Assembly: GCA_015501605.1 (NCBI GenBank)
Contig: JADNRZ010000017.1
Span: 682,001 to 746,000, forward strand
Direction: 5' to 3'
DNA length: 64,000 nucleotides
DNA from: Panaeolus papilionaceus
Lineage: Eukaryota; Basidiomycota; Agaricomycetes; Agaricales
Shown here: in pieces, positions 1 through 11,613 of the stretch
How positions within the stretch are numbered: position 1 is the first letter of the stretch
How the letters are laid out: each line of letters begins with the position of its first letter
Translations under genes and position numbers: made by a program
The notes under the pieces: model-generated
What the model was told of the DNA's origin: nothing
Database searches by the model: none
The model's input: only the letters and a program-made list of their open reading frames with translations

Positions 1-2376
1 GAGGCTGCTATCTATTTCTCTATCCTCGAGGCTCTGGTCTGCGGTGCGCTGATACGCTCCTATGGCATCACGAAGGCAGGGCGAGCTATTTCGAATGTCT
101 GTGATGGAAGACTGGAACGGCTGATGGCTCTGGGAAAAGATCATTTTGCGCGTTTCTTGATCTTCCGCACCATCGAATATGCCTATCGAATCGCTAAAGG
201 AACAGGCGTTGTCTTCGTGGTGAATCAGATATGTGCTATCCCCGTGGTCCAGGCATTCTATAATACCACTGAACAGATCCTGGGCGAGAAATATATCTAT
301 CGATCTGCTTTGATGCTCGTCCGGGCGGTCTTGTTCTTCGTCGCTCTCTGCTATGTCCTTGTCTTCGAGTGTGGTGCCCGTATTACCTGGATTGTGCTGT
401 GCGCTGTAGTGAAGTGCTTTATGGGTTCTACAGAGAAGGAGGACCGTCAACCATCGGACTCATCAGCCGAGGACAAGGCCTCTTCCATCCGGAGGAACTT
501 GCTTGTATGCCTCCTTTGTCTCTTGTCTATCCCTATTGGCTTTGCTTCATTTTACTTCAAACTCGAGGCCTTCGATTGCACCCCAGAGGCTTCGATCAAG
601 GAGAAAAGTGAACCTGAACCTGTATCTGCACCCACACCACAAGAGGAGCGCAAGGTGGTGGAAGAAACTCTCGTCAAGCCGGAATGCGAGTCGCCCAAAG
701 CAGTTGAGCCAGACGCAGAAACCTTACCAGATGTGTGCCCAATTGTGATGGAACCACTCGATGGAGACGAGGAGGTGGTGGGCGCTAAGGATCCCAAGAT
801 CGAGGATGTGGGTCAAGAACCGAAACCTGCAGACGATTCGTGTCATTATGACGAGTATGCCAGCGAGTTGGAGGAGCTATTGACAGCTGGACGGCCCCCT
901 TGGAATGTGGAGTCGTCCCAAGAGGAAGACTCTGTTATCATCCATACCGGTCGGGACTCTCAAACCGTCCAGCCCGCCTTCTTAGCAGGTCGCTTCTCGC
1001 CTACAGTTCCTGTGCCAGTATGTCATCTTATTTTGTATTTTGTTACGTGGCGATGTTGCTGATCTACCTTTACCTGGCAGCCGCCACCTGCCCCCGATAT
1101 GACCGCTCTCGCTGGTTTCAGTATTCTTCTCGGACTCATGCAGGCTCACATGGCCGCAAACGGTAACACAGCAGCTCAAAGTAATCCGGTCGCAACCAAT
1201 AAAAAAGATGTCTCGTTGGACGAAGGATCGCCTGTGGGGGGCGAGCCTGAATCCGATGATGACATGTCGAAAAAAAGAAGCCCAAAAAAGGTTGCGGCTA
1301 CGGTTTCTTTAGCTGCGTCGACCACCTCGAGTCCTTCTAGGGTAGGCAATCTTGTTATCTTTCTATAAGACATCACATTGATCATCTTTCAGAGCGCGGA
1401 CAGGAAAGGTAAAAATACACCCAAACGACAATCTACGGTACCAAGCGGTGTTGCCGACAAGCAAGATTTAATAACAATAGTACGTCATCTGCTTGATCTC
1501 CTGTGAAGCGTCTTATTTAACTCACTTTTAATCAGAACGGGCCTGATCTCGTCAAAAAAGGAGTGTCTATTAGTGCTCAGCCTGACTCAACCGATAAAAG
1601 TATACAGGAGCAGTCTGGTCTGCTTGAACGTTGGAACGCCCATGATAGTCTGTCTGAGGTATTTTTATCTTTTCCCTATTTAAAGGACTTCCGTGCTCAA
1701 CCTCTTCAAGGTCTCGCAAATGTTGCTCGCCAAGACCGACGAATCTCCTCGATCAATTCAACAACCTCAAGTCGTCGCTCAACCCGAGCCAGCTCCTGAA
1801 ACGAGCAACGTGCCAACCCTTATCACGCCACTATCTTCTCCCGAAAACGAAACAGCTTCTGAACGATCTCCCAACAAAACTACCGCTGCAGAAATCGACC
1901 ACTCTCAACGAAACAATCAGGTCTCGCAGCCTATACATAACCCTCGCAGACTCTCTCTCATCAGCGAAACCTCCTCTGCCACCACCGTCAGCACATCAAC
2001 TGTGGTGACATCCGAAGCGTTATCCCCTTCTCCATCGACACCCTCTCTTCGGTCCATCACGACCTCCATGAAAAGACTCACCTTGACCGCCACTGCTCCG
2101 CCATTCATACCCAAACGCAAGCTGTCGATGAGTGCCAACATCCATCCAGCAGCACTGGCACTGCCGCTTGGGGTCGGGATGGCGAATCGACCTCCATCCG
2201 AGATATGGTCGCCTGCGCCCAAGGTCTCTGTCAACATTTGCCCGCCACCTCCCAAGAAGCGTCGTATCAGAGGTCGGGGACGCAAAGCCCTCGAGGCTGT
2301 TGCCTCTGCTGCTATGAACTCTATGAACAACGAGAATACGGCCCCGTCGTCGAGAACGATGGATATCAATATTTAA
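1..2376 (+). CDS. Unrecognised membrane / low-complexity protein, 5' end missing
   Basis: The reading frame is already open at base 1, so the gene starts upstream. Five exons are supported: 1-1017, 1081-1341, 1393-1479, 1536-1658 and 1711-2376, all joining in phase 0 through GT/AG introns of 51-63 bases and giving about 717 residues in the window. The N-terminal half has two or three hydrophobic stretches (around 200-260, 310-420 and 505-550) that look like membrane segments. The rest is Glu/Pro- and Ser/Thr-rich, and the C-terminus is basic with PPPKKRRIRGRGRK, a plausible nuclear-localisation or nucleic-acid-contact motif. No family was recognised. The membrane-then-basic-tail mix is odd, and the first two exons could belong to a different gene than the last. 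Confidence 0.55.
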
Positions 2377-3069
2377 GTGGCCTGTTCGAAAAAAAATAAT
2401 TTATTGCTCTCTTTATATACCAGCCCATTAAATTGCGGCTTACACGCTCCTTTCCCTTTTTATTTTTCTTTCCGTTCTATCGCTTGTTGTATGGCCGACA
2501 TGAAATATCCAGTGCGCACCACAAAAAAAACAATATCTATACCGTAGAAAAACGTACCTATTATTAATAAATAAATAATTATTAATTGTCTGTCTAGTCA
2601 GTAAGCACCCTTGTAGACGAGTAGAAAAAATATTCGTTAAAGATACTTCCAAAAATACTATTAGGCTTACATATGTTTATAAGTGTCACCAGCAGAGGCT
2701 AATGGCCATCAGTTGTTATGGAGTCGGCAGTGCTGCTGCGCGTAAAACGAGCTTTACCTCGCGATTGGTATTAGTTCGGATAAGGACTATATTCCAGAGA
2801 TTCAGAAATGAGTGGTGCATGCGACTGTGGATGTGTTGAACTAATTGGTGGCTTTCTGTGGAAAATGTTCTTAGCAATGACGACTCCCGTCGACATAGAG
2901 TTCGCGAGCAACATTTTAATTGAAATCAAGTCATGAGGGGCATTGCAATAACGGACAGTCGGTACGTAGGTGCGCTATGTCATATAATATTGACAATCTA
3001 ACCGTTCCTCAGTAAACACTCAACTTCAAGGTACACTGGCTGTCCACACACGTTCTGAACATAATTGAC
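2377..3069. other. Intergenic, convergent gene ends
   Basis: AT-rich spacer between the rightward gene ending at 2376 and the leftward gene ending at 3070. It has poly-A/T runs around 2388-2640. No gene, repeat or RNA was seen. Confidence 0.6.
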
Positions 3070-6057
3070 TCAGAACTCAATCGCTGCTTCGCCCTGAGCT
3101 TTCAAAGCGCTTGTCAAGAAGTATTGATATACCATAACGTCCGTGACCATCTGCTTGGCAAACTGATCCGTGTATTTAGCTTTTACAGAAGTTCTAAACC
3201 AAACAAGGGAGTTCAGCTCACCTGTCCTGGTAAAAAATCTGGAGACGCTCTCAGGAGAGAGTGTTGAATTCGGTGAATAACTTCAGGGAACTGCGAAAAC
3301 AAAGTTGAATATTAAATTTTGCCTTCAAGTGAAAATAAAATTTACCATTCTCCAGCTCAACGACATACTATTGTAAAACACAGCGAGATATCGAGTGGTG
3401 GCAAGGAGGATATGAAGATCATTGAAGACCCTTTTGGTCTGCTCGCTCGTCTGCACCGTTTCGAGTATCTTGAAGGAAATTTCTTTGTCCATGTTTTCTA
3501 GTTCTATAATATAGAGATTAGCTCTTTGACGCGTATCATTAAAATTACCAATCACCTTGGCGTTGCGCGCTATGGAGGAATGCAAACTAGCGTAATAGAT
3601 ACGAAGGAGGTGCAATTATCATTTAAGCGTTCGCAGAACCAGTAAAACGCCACATACCGGACCGGTGACGACACTAAATGGTTGATGCCAAAATTAATGG
3701 ATAACGGGCTGGCAAAGCAACGAAACTTACACGTCTAGTCTACACCTTGTCTCGTGCTGCAATTTTTCATAGTGCCTCTGGGCCTCTTCGAGCTCGTTCA
3801 TGAGCCGTTTACCAGTTTCTTCAAAATTTCGAGAGAAGGCTTCGAGGTCCTTTCGATGGCCGTCAAACCTCTCGAAAATACGCATGGTATGATATGTAGC
3901 TTCAGACAGCGTCTTTAAAAGTCGAAAGGAGTGATTATTGCTATTCGATGGCGGAACCAAACATGAGTCCACGCACCGAGTCAAACATTTTGCTTAGCAT
4001 CTCCACAGCCTTTTCCTGTTCAAAAATGTACATAATTTCTGAGGTGCCTGAAAATATGTTCAGCGTATTGACAGCACACCACTGACAGGAGGATAATACA
4101 CACGACGAAAATCTTCGCATAGAGCGAGGGCAGCAGTTCCACACGACTTCATTGTCATGCACACATCCTGTAGGGCAACGAGTGTCATGAGCACGTACGA
4201 CCGATGAATGTAAAGGGAAGACTCACATCCATATAATTTCTCCACTCTCCCCGCCGCATGTCAACACCCAGATCTGTCCAGACTCTGTCCACCAATCGAT
4301 TCACGTACTGTAAAAGCCACCGGACCGGCTTGATAGAAGCAGACAACTGCCTCATATCAAATGCTTTACCTGAGGTGTTGACGTCTGACAATATCTTTCT
4401 GGCTCGCGCCCCTATTTCTCCTGACTCAATTGATGAGGTCCAGGCGGAAGAGTTGTGGCGTAATTGCATGGATATTTGTTGCGTGGCGGCCCGGCTCTCA
4501 AATGGCTCCTCGCAGGAATGACAGTACTTCTCCAATGCGAGTAGTAGAAGTTCGTAAGCCGGGGTAAGTTGTTGCGTATATATTTGAAGAGCCTGATAAT
4601 AAGCCGTGAGCATAGTGGTGCTTAGATTCGAAGAACGGCTGATAATGCGTACCAGTACATCTGGTTCTTCTCCGGCTGGAGTTGAGTTGAGTAACCCGTC
4701 AACCTTATCGCGGAAACGTTGGGCTCCAACAATCAACTTATTTGATACTCAGATAAATGACCCTTCAGAGCAATAAAATTCAGTGTACTCACCAATCTTT
4801 TGATACCAGCCATGATCGAGAGACGGCTACACAGGTCAATGAAGTCAGGGTGAAGATTGTTGACCTCGACAAGGACGATCTTCAAAGGGTCATCCGAGCT
4901 AACCTTCTCCTTCTGATTGACGAGGACGTCGTCGTACTCGTGAGGGGCGGGGCCCAGGTTGATAGCAGCACCCTCCATATGATATAAGTCTTTCTGGCCA
5001 TAAATAGAGTGTATGTTCACGCACCAACAACTGAGCCCCCCACATGGGTGAAAATGCGAGCAGTCCGCTCACAGCAGCCGCCCCAGGCCCGATGCAGCTG
5101 GCAAGTCCGAGTAAAGAGGTCACTGGATTGGGGGCCTTGTCGTCTAGCGTAAACAAAATAATAATAATGGAGGGCTAGAGGTGTAGACTTACAGATTGCA
5201 TCGGACGCATACTGCAAAATGATATATTAGCCAACCTCGCCTTGGAAAGAGAATAGACGTACTATTCGAGCCGACGCTGTAAGGACTGGATGTCATGAGC
5301 CACTTCTGCTTGCTGAGTTTTTGCCCTTTGAATGTAGCGCTGCGTAGCATCGTGAAGCGTCGTCTGGAAAGATTCGATGTCGTGGGATAGGTCACCGAAC
5401 TTGCGTTCAATGTCCTCCGAGTCGGAGGTGAAGGATTGCAATTTCTGTTACAGTTATCTGGTTAGTGTGTTATATAGCACGTTGAAGTAATATAACCTGT
5501 ATAAAGTCCGTCACCAACTTCCGTTTTTCCACCAAGTTGGACTCGGTGGTACCACTGGATACGAACGTCGTCACAAAATCTGACAAAAGATTAATACTAC
5601 GTTTCTGGTGGAAAGGCTGAACAGACATTTAACATCATTCAATGTGCTGCTGACCATCGATTGTGCTGTATTTCTGAGGTTTAAGAATGTCTATTTGGCG
5701 GAGTCAGGTTATACCACTCCTCTATCGTTTCTCTGTGGAAAAAATATTTACCTCACGTAGACGGTTCCAAGAGGTTTCTAGCTGGAGTAAGCCGCCATCG
5801 GATTTACGAAGAATTTCCATAATATCAAGGCATTCAATAGCACATCGGACCTTGATAAAGTCGCCTTCGATTCTGAAAATGTAGTCCGAGAGATTGTCAA
5901 TGTCATCCAAAATCTGTTGTCGCAGCTTGGGGTCCTCGAGCTTTTCCACAACAGCCTTATCTTGATGTGCTCCCTGCTGTTGGTCGGCGGTCGAGAAGTG
6001 CGTATCTGATATGGATTTCCAGAGCAGCCTAACCTCCTTGTTCTGAGGTACTGCCAT
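3070..6057 (-). CDS. Alpha-helical pore-forming-protein-like (HBL/Xax-type), long form
   Basis: Leftward gene of roughly ten short exons. The start is the ATG at 6055-6057 and the stop is at 3070-3072 after a segment ending KAQGEAAIEF. The product is almost wholly helical with heptad-like coiled-coil runs. A short Gly/Ala-rich hydrophobic stretch lies at about 5030-5110, followed by the block LCSRLSIMAGIKRL (about 4790-4840) shared with the genes at 9118-10852 and 14960-16900. Long amphipathic helices plus one hydrophobic hairpin is the known layout of ClyA/HBL/Xax pore formers, so a membrane-attacking or defensive role is inferred, not shown. Unlike the 9118 gene it continues for a further helical half (about 3070-4700). 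A cytosolic coiled-coil role is an alternative. No signal peptide was seen. Confidence 0.5.
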
Positions 6058-6168
6058 TGAGACGATTGGTGACGCGGGGCAAGATAGCTAAAGAGAACTA
6101 CAGAACGTCGCTTCGAGGACGCATCACAATATAAGTACTCCTGGTGACGTTCGTAATGGAAGTCTGGG

Positions 6169-6207
6169 GTGCATTTTCTGTGCATTTTCTGTGCATGTGT
6201 TGTGCAG
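6169..6207. repeat. Short tandem repeat with TGTGCA core, upstream of the 6057 gene
   Basis: Three to four near copies of an 11-base unit with core TGTGCATTTTC lie about 110-150 bases upstream of the ATG at 6057. Related TGTGCA words recur between 8423 and 9117 and near 14800, in front of the related genes. This could be a shared regulatory site. Confidence 0.4.
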
Positions 6208-6858
6208 GGGTTTAGATATCTCCGGTATAGCGTGCCTGGAAAAGATGCGCTCCCGTTAAGCCTGAACCCAAGCAGAGTGAACCTACCTAAGCCGAAACCT
6301 TTGACAGGGCAGGGTTCTGATTGAGGACTGCGCCAAGCAAGCACTCTGAACAGTGGCACATTTTAGATTTAGAGCCCTCACTGTTGAGGTACCATTTGGC
6401 GACACATCCATGATATGTTCAGGGGCAGAACAAGGGCAAGCAGCGAACACCGTTGATTCTGTGCTGGCGCACTATACAATTTGAGATGTTTTTACAGCGA
6501 GCTTGTCAAAAACGAAGGAAACGCCACAAGCTATTTTGCAAATATGAATGAGGGTTAAGAGATTACAGGTACAACTGTGGGCTTCCGATGTCGTAGGCTG
6601 CACATATCTCTGATGAGATGAAGGTCAGTCCGAAGGAATAGTGTGCTTTCACGATTGGTTCAGAGTTGGAACGGAAAGCGCCGAGTTTATTTCGCACGCT
6701 TCCTTCAGGGGTCTGTCGAGGTCCAGCTTCCGAAGTCACAATCAAGTTGAAACCCCCTCCCTCCTTTTAATCAATAGTTCAAGATCGACGATGGGAATAC
6801 ATTTGTGCAATATTTCGTATAACATGTTATATAGATATCTTTCAATAAATCTAGGTTA
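6208..6858. other. Intergenic
   Basis: Spacer upstream of the gene starting at 6057 and downstream of the one ending at 6859. No coding or RNA signal was recognised. Confidence 0.5.
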
Positions 6859-8422
6859 TCATGCGACTTTCAAGCAGTAGGTGTCGAGGGCCTTAAGAAG
6901 AGCGACGTAAACATCCTTCTGAGCCAACACGGCATCGACGCTGAACTAATGACGGAGTGGTATATGTAAGATAGGAGGGTATCAGTGCAACTAAACATGA
7001 AGACTCACCATCTGCTCGATATCAGGTGTTCCCGTGTTAAGATATTCGTTCAACTTGTTAGCATCCTCAGATAACTTTATGAATGCGATATTCAGCATTT
7101 TTCATACCAAAGGTGATGGCAACGTACTTTGGTCCAGACAGTTGCGAAGGCGTTCATCTTCTCGACGAGACTCGGAAGGTCATTCTTAATCTTTTCTACC
7201 GCATCCAGCGCGCTCTGAAGGGCTGCAGCCTCACGATCCGCCTGTTGTTTGAGGGTCTCGAGAATTTTAACTTGAGCATCGAGGTCAGCCTCCGCTTCTA
7301 TATATAGAGATATGGTGAGGCTAGCAGCAATATGAGCCAATGGATGCATTAAACGTACTGCCGTACTTCTTCTCGTTGTTGAAGAATTCTCCGACCTCCT
7401 TCACCTTGCTAAGCATGTCCTATTGGTTCCCGTGAACATTCGTGTCCGAAAACAAAGGTGCAGTGGGCAGTCCACGTACCGTATAGCCAGGAGGAATGGC
7501 TCCTGTGGGCTTGCCGATGGCCGCTGGAGTTGAAGCAGGCTCTTCTGTCTTGCCCGCTGTGAGACTTCCGATCTAATTTATATCGATGAGTGAAGCTTGA
7601 AGCAGACCTATAACCCTGAACTTACAATCTTTTGAGCAACTGCACCCAGACGAGACCAAAGTGTGCCACTGGAAACAACCTTAGTACGCGTTTATAATCA
7701 AAGGTCGAGCGGGAACTCACTTTTTCTCGACGTTGGCAGCAATACGAGCGATGTCGGCCTTAAGATCATCCAAAATTACAGTGTTCCTCGAAACGACTTG
7801 TGTCTGCTCCTGACTTAGCTTGGTGAAAAAGACGGCCAAGGCCTTCACCAGCGCAGCGATGTCAGCGTCAAGATCCTTGTGGGTCTTTTCGGCCAGAGCA
7901 CTGATCTGTCAGATGGGTTAGTAAACCAGCATTCGATCGCCTCCTCATGGCTGCATTCTTACCGACTTCGCTGTGTTCGAAACAGTTTTCCTCTTCTGTT
8001 CGTCGGTATATTTGGTCGTTTGGATAGCAGGAATGACGCCAGTAATAAGATCTTGAGTCGAGTCGTTAGAGCTCGTCTACGGGCAGCTTTAGACACACTT
8101 ACATGAAATCTTGCTATGTAATTCGTTTGCTTGGGTCCTAGACTTGGTGAAGAGTGCGGCGTATTGCTGTTCATGTCAAGGGGTAATCAGAACTCTGTTA
8201 TAATGGTAACAGGGATTCGATACGTACATCAACTAACTTCTTCATCTCAGCGGTGAAGGTGGTGGCATGCGAACCCAGGTCACTTTCGAGGCTCCTAACC
8301 AAGTGGTGTGCTTGGTAGAAGGCTTTTTGCACCTCCAAAGCTTTCTCGAGAACGCCATAGATATCATCGGCAGCTGATGGAGCTGCAAAGTCGGGAGAAG
8401 GATCGCTGAATTGAGAAGACAT
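6859..8422 (-). CDS. Coiled-coil helical protein, probable partner of the pore-former-like genes
   Basis: Leftward gene with about eight exons. The start is the ATG at 8420-8422, which begins an acidic Ser/Pro-rich N-terminus, and the stop is at 6859-6861. The product is predicted almost entirely helical, with long Ala/Lys/Glu/Gln-rich coiled coils (for example around 7140-7300 and 7730-7880). A short Pro/Ala-rich linker lies near 7480-7560. It lacks the LCxRLxIxAG block of its neighbours and has no obvious hydrophobic hairpin, so it is a different subfamily. It is divergently arranged with the 9118 gene, sharing a 695-base promoter region. The pairing recalls two-component helical toxins such as XaxA/XaxB, but that link is inference from architecture and position only. 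Confidence 0.45.
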
Positions 8423-8493
8423 TGCTGTTTCGATGAGGCAGGTGGTTGTAATCGTGGTTGGATTTGATTAAGAAAATCTCAAAGATGGCCTGG

Positions 8494-8500
8494 TTTTATA
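8494..8500 (-). promoter_or_regulatory. TATA box of the leftward gene at 8422
   Basis: TATAAAA on the minus strand, about 75 bases upstream of the ATG. Confidence 0.45.
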
Positions 8501-9025
8501 CTTTCAGTATCAGGAGAGATCAATTGACCCTTCTTCACCGGTGTACCTGCCGCGTCTGATTTTTGTGCATATCTGAAGGAGTAACGTCAACTTAGAAGCT
8601 CGGAGTTTTCGTTCGAGCGACGACTACATTCCGCCAAGCACCCTTTTGTCAGATTTCTGTGCAACTCGAACTTCATAGAACGTTCGACGAGTGATAAAAA
8701 TAATAAGGCTGACACGGTTATTATGTACCTGCATTCCTAAGGGAGTCACTTGAACCTGCTTGTGCCCTGCTTGTGCCCTGTTTCTGTGCATTGTGGAATT
8801 AGCGATCAATTTTAGCTGTCCATTAGGGCCTTCCCTGACCAAAATGCACAGATATCTCAGGAACATGTGCTGATACCAAGAAGGAGCGCCTGTGCAATGC
8901 TCCTGGATGCTCGATACCCTGCCATTTTCTTTGTTCTTTTCTCTCTCTCAATCTTTTTAAGTTATATGTACATGTTCAGGGGTTAGTTATCGATAACGCA
9001 CTGGTGCAACGGGCGAGGCAAAAAG

Positions 9026-9031
9026 TATAAA
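9026..9031 (+). promoter_or_regulatory. TATA box of the rightward gene at 9118
   Basis: TATAAA about 90 bases upstream of the ATG, a good distance for a fungal core promoter. Confidence 0.5.
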
Positions 9032-9117
9032 GGACCTAGTGTATTTACTACAGATCATCATCCCAACACCACCACTCACATTTCTTACTCGACTTCTATC
9101 CAATCTCGCTTGCGACA

Positions 9118-10852
9118 ATGTCTGCTGCTACTCAGGCCAGTGAAGACTTCCTGAAACTCCTCAATAGTGGTGGGGACGTCAAGACACAGGTCGGCATCGA
9201 CGATATCAAGAACATCACCCTCACCCCCGAGCAACAGAAGACGGTTTCGACCGAAATGTCCAAGGGCATGGACGACGAAAATTTCCGTGCCCAGGTCATG
9301 AAGGATATCGACGACCTTGCCAAGCATGTTTTCGCCATCGAGGAAGACTTCCGAAAGATTAAAGATACCGTTCAGCACATCGACGAACAGGAGATTCTGC
9401 GCAAGAACGGTAATGGAGAAGTAATCAAACTCTGCCCTCGCTGGTCAGAACTTAGTCAAGTGGGTCTCTTTAGCATATTTATGATGCTTCTGTAGCTGAC
9501 TTCGAACGTATCAGACATTCGTGAATCTTAGGCAAGCATCTCAAACCACCGCAAACACCGCTTTGGCTCAAGTCGACTGTAAGCCCGATATGCAGTTTAC
9601 GTTAAGGACTTGGAACTCATAAATTCTCTAGTTTTCGTTGACTTGATTCCCAAAGTGAGCACCGCCTCGAACAACTTTACTCTGGATCAGAAGATCAAGT
9701 CCGCAGAGAAGTTCCACCAGGTATGCTGCGATTTTTGTCCTCTTTCAGATGCATCACTCAATAAATCGTTAGAAACTTGTGCCCTTCGTAGCCAACGCAG
9801 AAAAGGCCGAGAAAGACTTCCTCGACTTGCAGGCTAATGTCGCCTCATTCCGCACGACTCTTGTTGAAGCGATCAAGGTCAATACAGAGCAATCAGCGGA
9901 GAAAATCAAGAACTTGGAGGGCGAGATCAAAGACCTCGAACAAAAGCTGAAGGAGTAAGTGCCCTTCTACATGCATCGATCTATAGATGGTTTAACTAAT
10001 CACGCAAATCCAGTGCATCAGGATTCGTAAGTCTGTGTCTGCATTAGCAGAACTATCTGTCTCAAGCTCTTTTTCGCCAGTTTGCAGGATGCTGGAACAC
10101 CCTCAAAGCTGCTGGTCCCAATCTCGTCAAGACAACTGGAGCTTTGGGTGCCGTTGGAGGGAGTGCTGCCATGGCTGGTGTCCTTACCATTGCCCCAGTC
10201 GCTGCCGTTGGCCTGCTGGTGAGTGCCCCGACGCCATTGCAGATGTCGCGTTTACTTATTCGTTGTCAAGGCCGTTGGATTTGGTGCTATCGGTTACTCG
10301 CTGTTCTCGGGCTTCAAACAGAGGCAAGCCGATTTGGAAGGTACACTCAATAATTTCTCTTGTATTTCGTAATCACCAATCTCCTTGTAGGCCTGAGAAA
10401 GCAGCTCGTAGACAAGAGGGCTGAGCTTGGTAGAGAAAGGGCTCGGCAAGAAAAGCTGCAAAAGGCCATGGTCGAGGTTGAGCAGCTTGGCCCAACATTC
10501 GAAGACTTGTGCCACCGTCTCTCGATTATTGCAGGAATCTGGCGACTCGTAAGTTCTCATTTGCCTGTAGCGAGATGTATTAGCTGACACTCATTAATCG
10601 CGTTACATACAGCTTGTCGTCGATGCTCAACGTCTTGCCGGCCTTCTTAAAGACATCAAGGATAACGGAAACGATCCTGACTATGACCCCATTGTACGTT
10701 TTTTCTATCCTGTTGTGTTTCGAGGAGGAAGCTCATCCGCCCTTCGCTAGGCCATGGACATCTTCTTTGATAACCTTACGCCCGCCTATAAAACGTTGAA
10801 GGTCTCGTTGGATAAGTATGCGCTCTCTTCGAAGGCATACATGCCTAAATAG
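9118..10852 (+). CDS. Alpha-helical pore-forming-protein-like (HBL/Xax-type), short form
   Basis: Rightward gene from ATG 9118 to TAG 10850-10852 with about nine short introns. The N-terminal exon (9118 to about 9460) is helical and aligns with the first exons of the 6057 gene and the 14960 relative. A heptad coiled coil follows at about 9770-9950. A Gly/Ala/Val hydrophobic stretch of about 40 residues spans roughly 10086-10300, broken by an intron, and is the likely membrane hairpin. The block LCHRLSIIAGIWRL lies near 10505-10550. This order (helices, hydrophobic hairpin, helices) matches the general plan of HBL/NheA/Xax proteins. Assignment rests on architecture only, and no classical signal peptide was seen. 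Confidence 0.5.
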
Positions 10853-11613
10853 TCAGCGCCTACACAATGTCTCGACGAATTGACTTGATATTTCGAATCG
10901 CGTGTCATGTATATTCTAACCCTCTCAGTAACAAGACGAAATTCATTCATATTTTGCTTCCGCTTTGGTGATTTAGTCCCGGAGGAACTTCATCTAGTTT
11001 CGAAAGACTAAGCCCTTATGACCGATGTTGCTTGCGATTTTGCTTGCCCGTCTCAGTCACTGTGAGACTCGAGCCGCCTTGAACTCATGAACCGTGACTA
11101 TACGAGATGCCCGTTCCTGAAAATTCAATTGAATTTTGACAGTGTTCGATTTATCTCGTAACGCATACATATGTATATTTCAATTCAATTGTCTCGTAAA
11201 ATGCATCCTTTAGTAAAAATAAACGCTGGGAAGCTTTTGTCCCATTGACACCGTCCGCACTGCACCCATTCGGGCCAGGGTGTGAATCTGAAAGCTGGTA
11301 TGTTCCCATTGCAACCGCTCATGGTTGGTTGTCATGTCTGTAATGCCAATAAGCGTACATTAAGACTTGGGATTCTCCGATGTTTCCGTGGTTAGGCGAT
11401 AGCATAAAGGGATTAATTTACGCTTAAATTATCTACGCGATGATACATGTGTGATAGCGGAGTCTTGAGCGGCGAAGATGCGCGCGTGCGTTTCAGTACT
11501 ATTCTAAAGGTAAACGACAAGGGGAAAGGAGTGGGTGTGTGGTTTTTATTGTTTATTCGAGAAGATACGAAAGTTGGCTTCTATACTGCGTAACCGGTTT
11601 TCTATCGAAGGAC
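10853..11613. other. Intergenic between convergent genes, with an AT palindrome
   Basis: About 760 bases without a supported gene. It contains an 18-base perfect palindrome at 11120-11137 and a related TTCAATTCAATTG word near 11175. Confidence 0.5.
11120..11137. repeat. 18-base perfect palindrome
   Basis: AAAATTCAATTGAATTTT reads the same on both strands. It lies about 270 bases after the stop of the 9118 gene and may form a hairpin in the 3' region or be chance in AT-rich DNA. Confidence 0.6.

Larger units (their letters stand above)
8423..9117. promoter_or_regulatory. Shared divergent promoter region of the 8422 and 9118 genes
   Basis: 695-base spacer between two divergent start codons. 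TATA-like boxes lie at 8494-8500 on the minus strand and 9026-9031 on the plus strand, 70-90 bases before each ATG. TGTGCA-type words occur at about 8565, 8656, 8785, 8844 (reverse) and 8890. A direct repeat of CTTGTGCCCTG lies at about 8758-8780. Confidence 0.5.
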
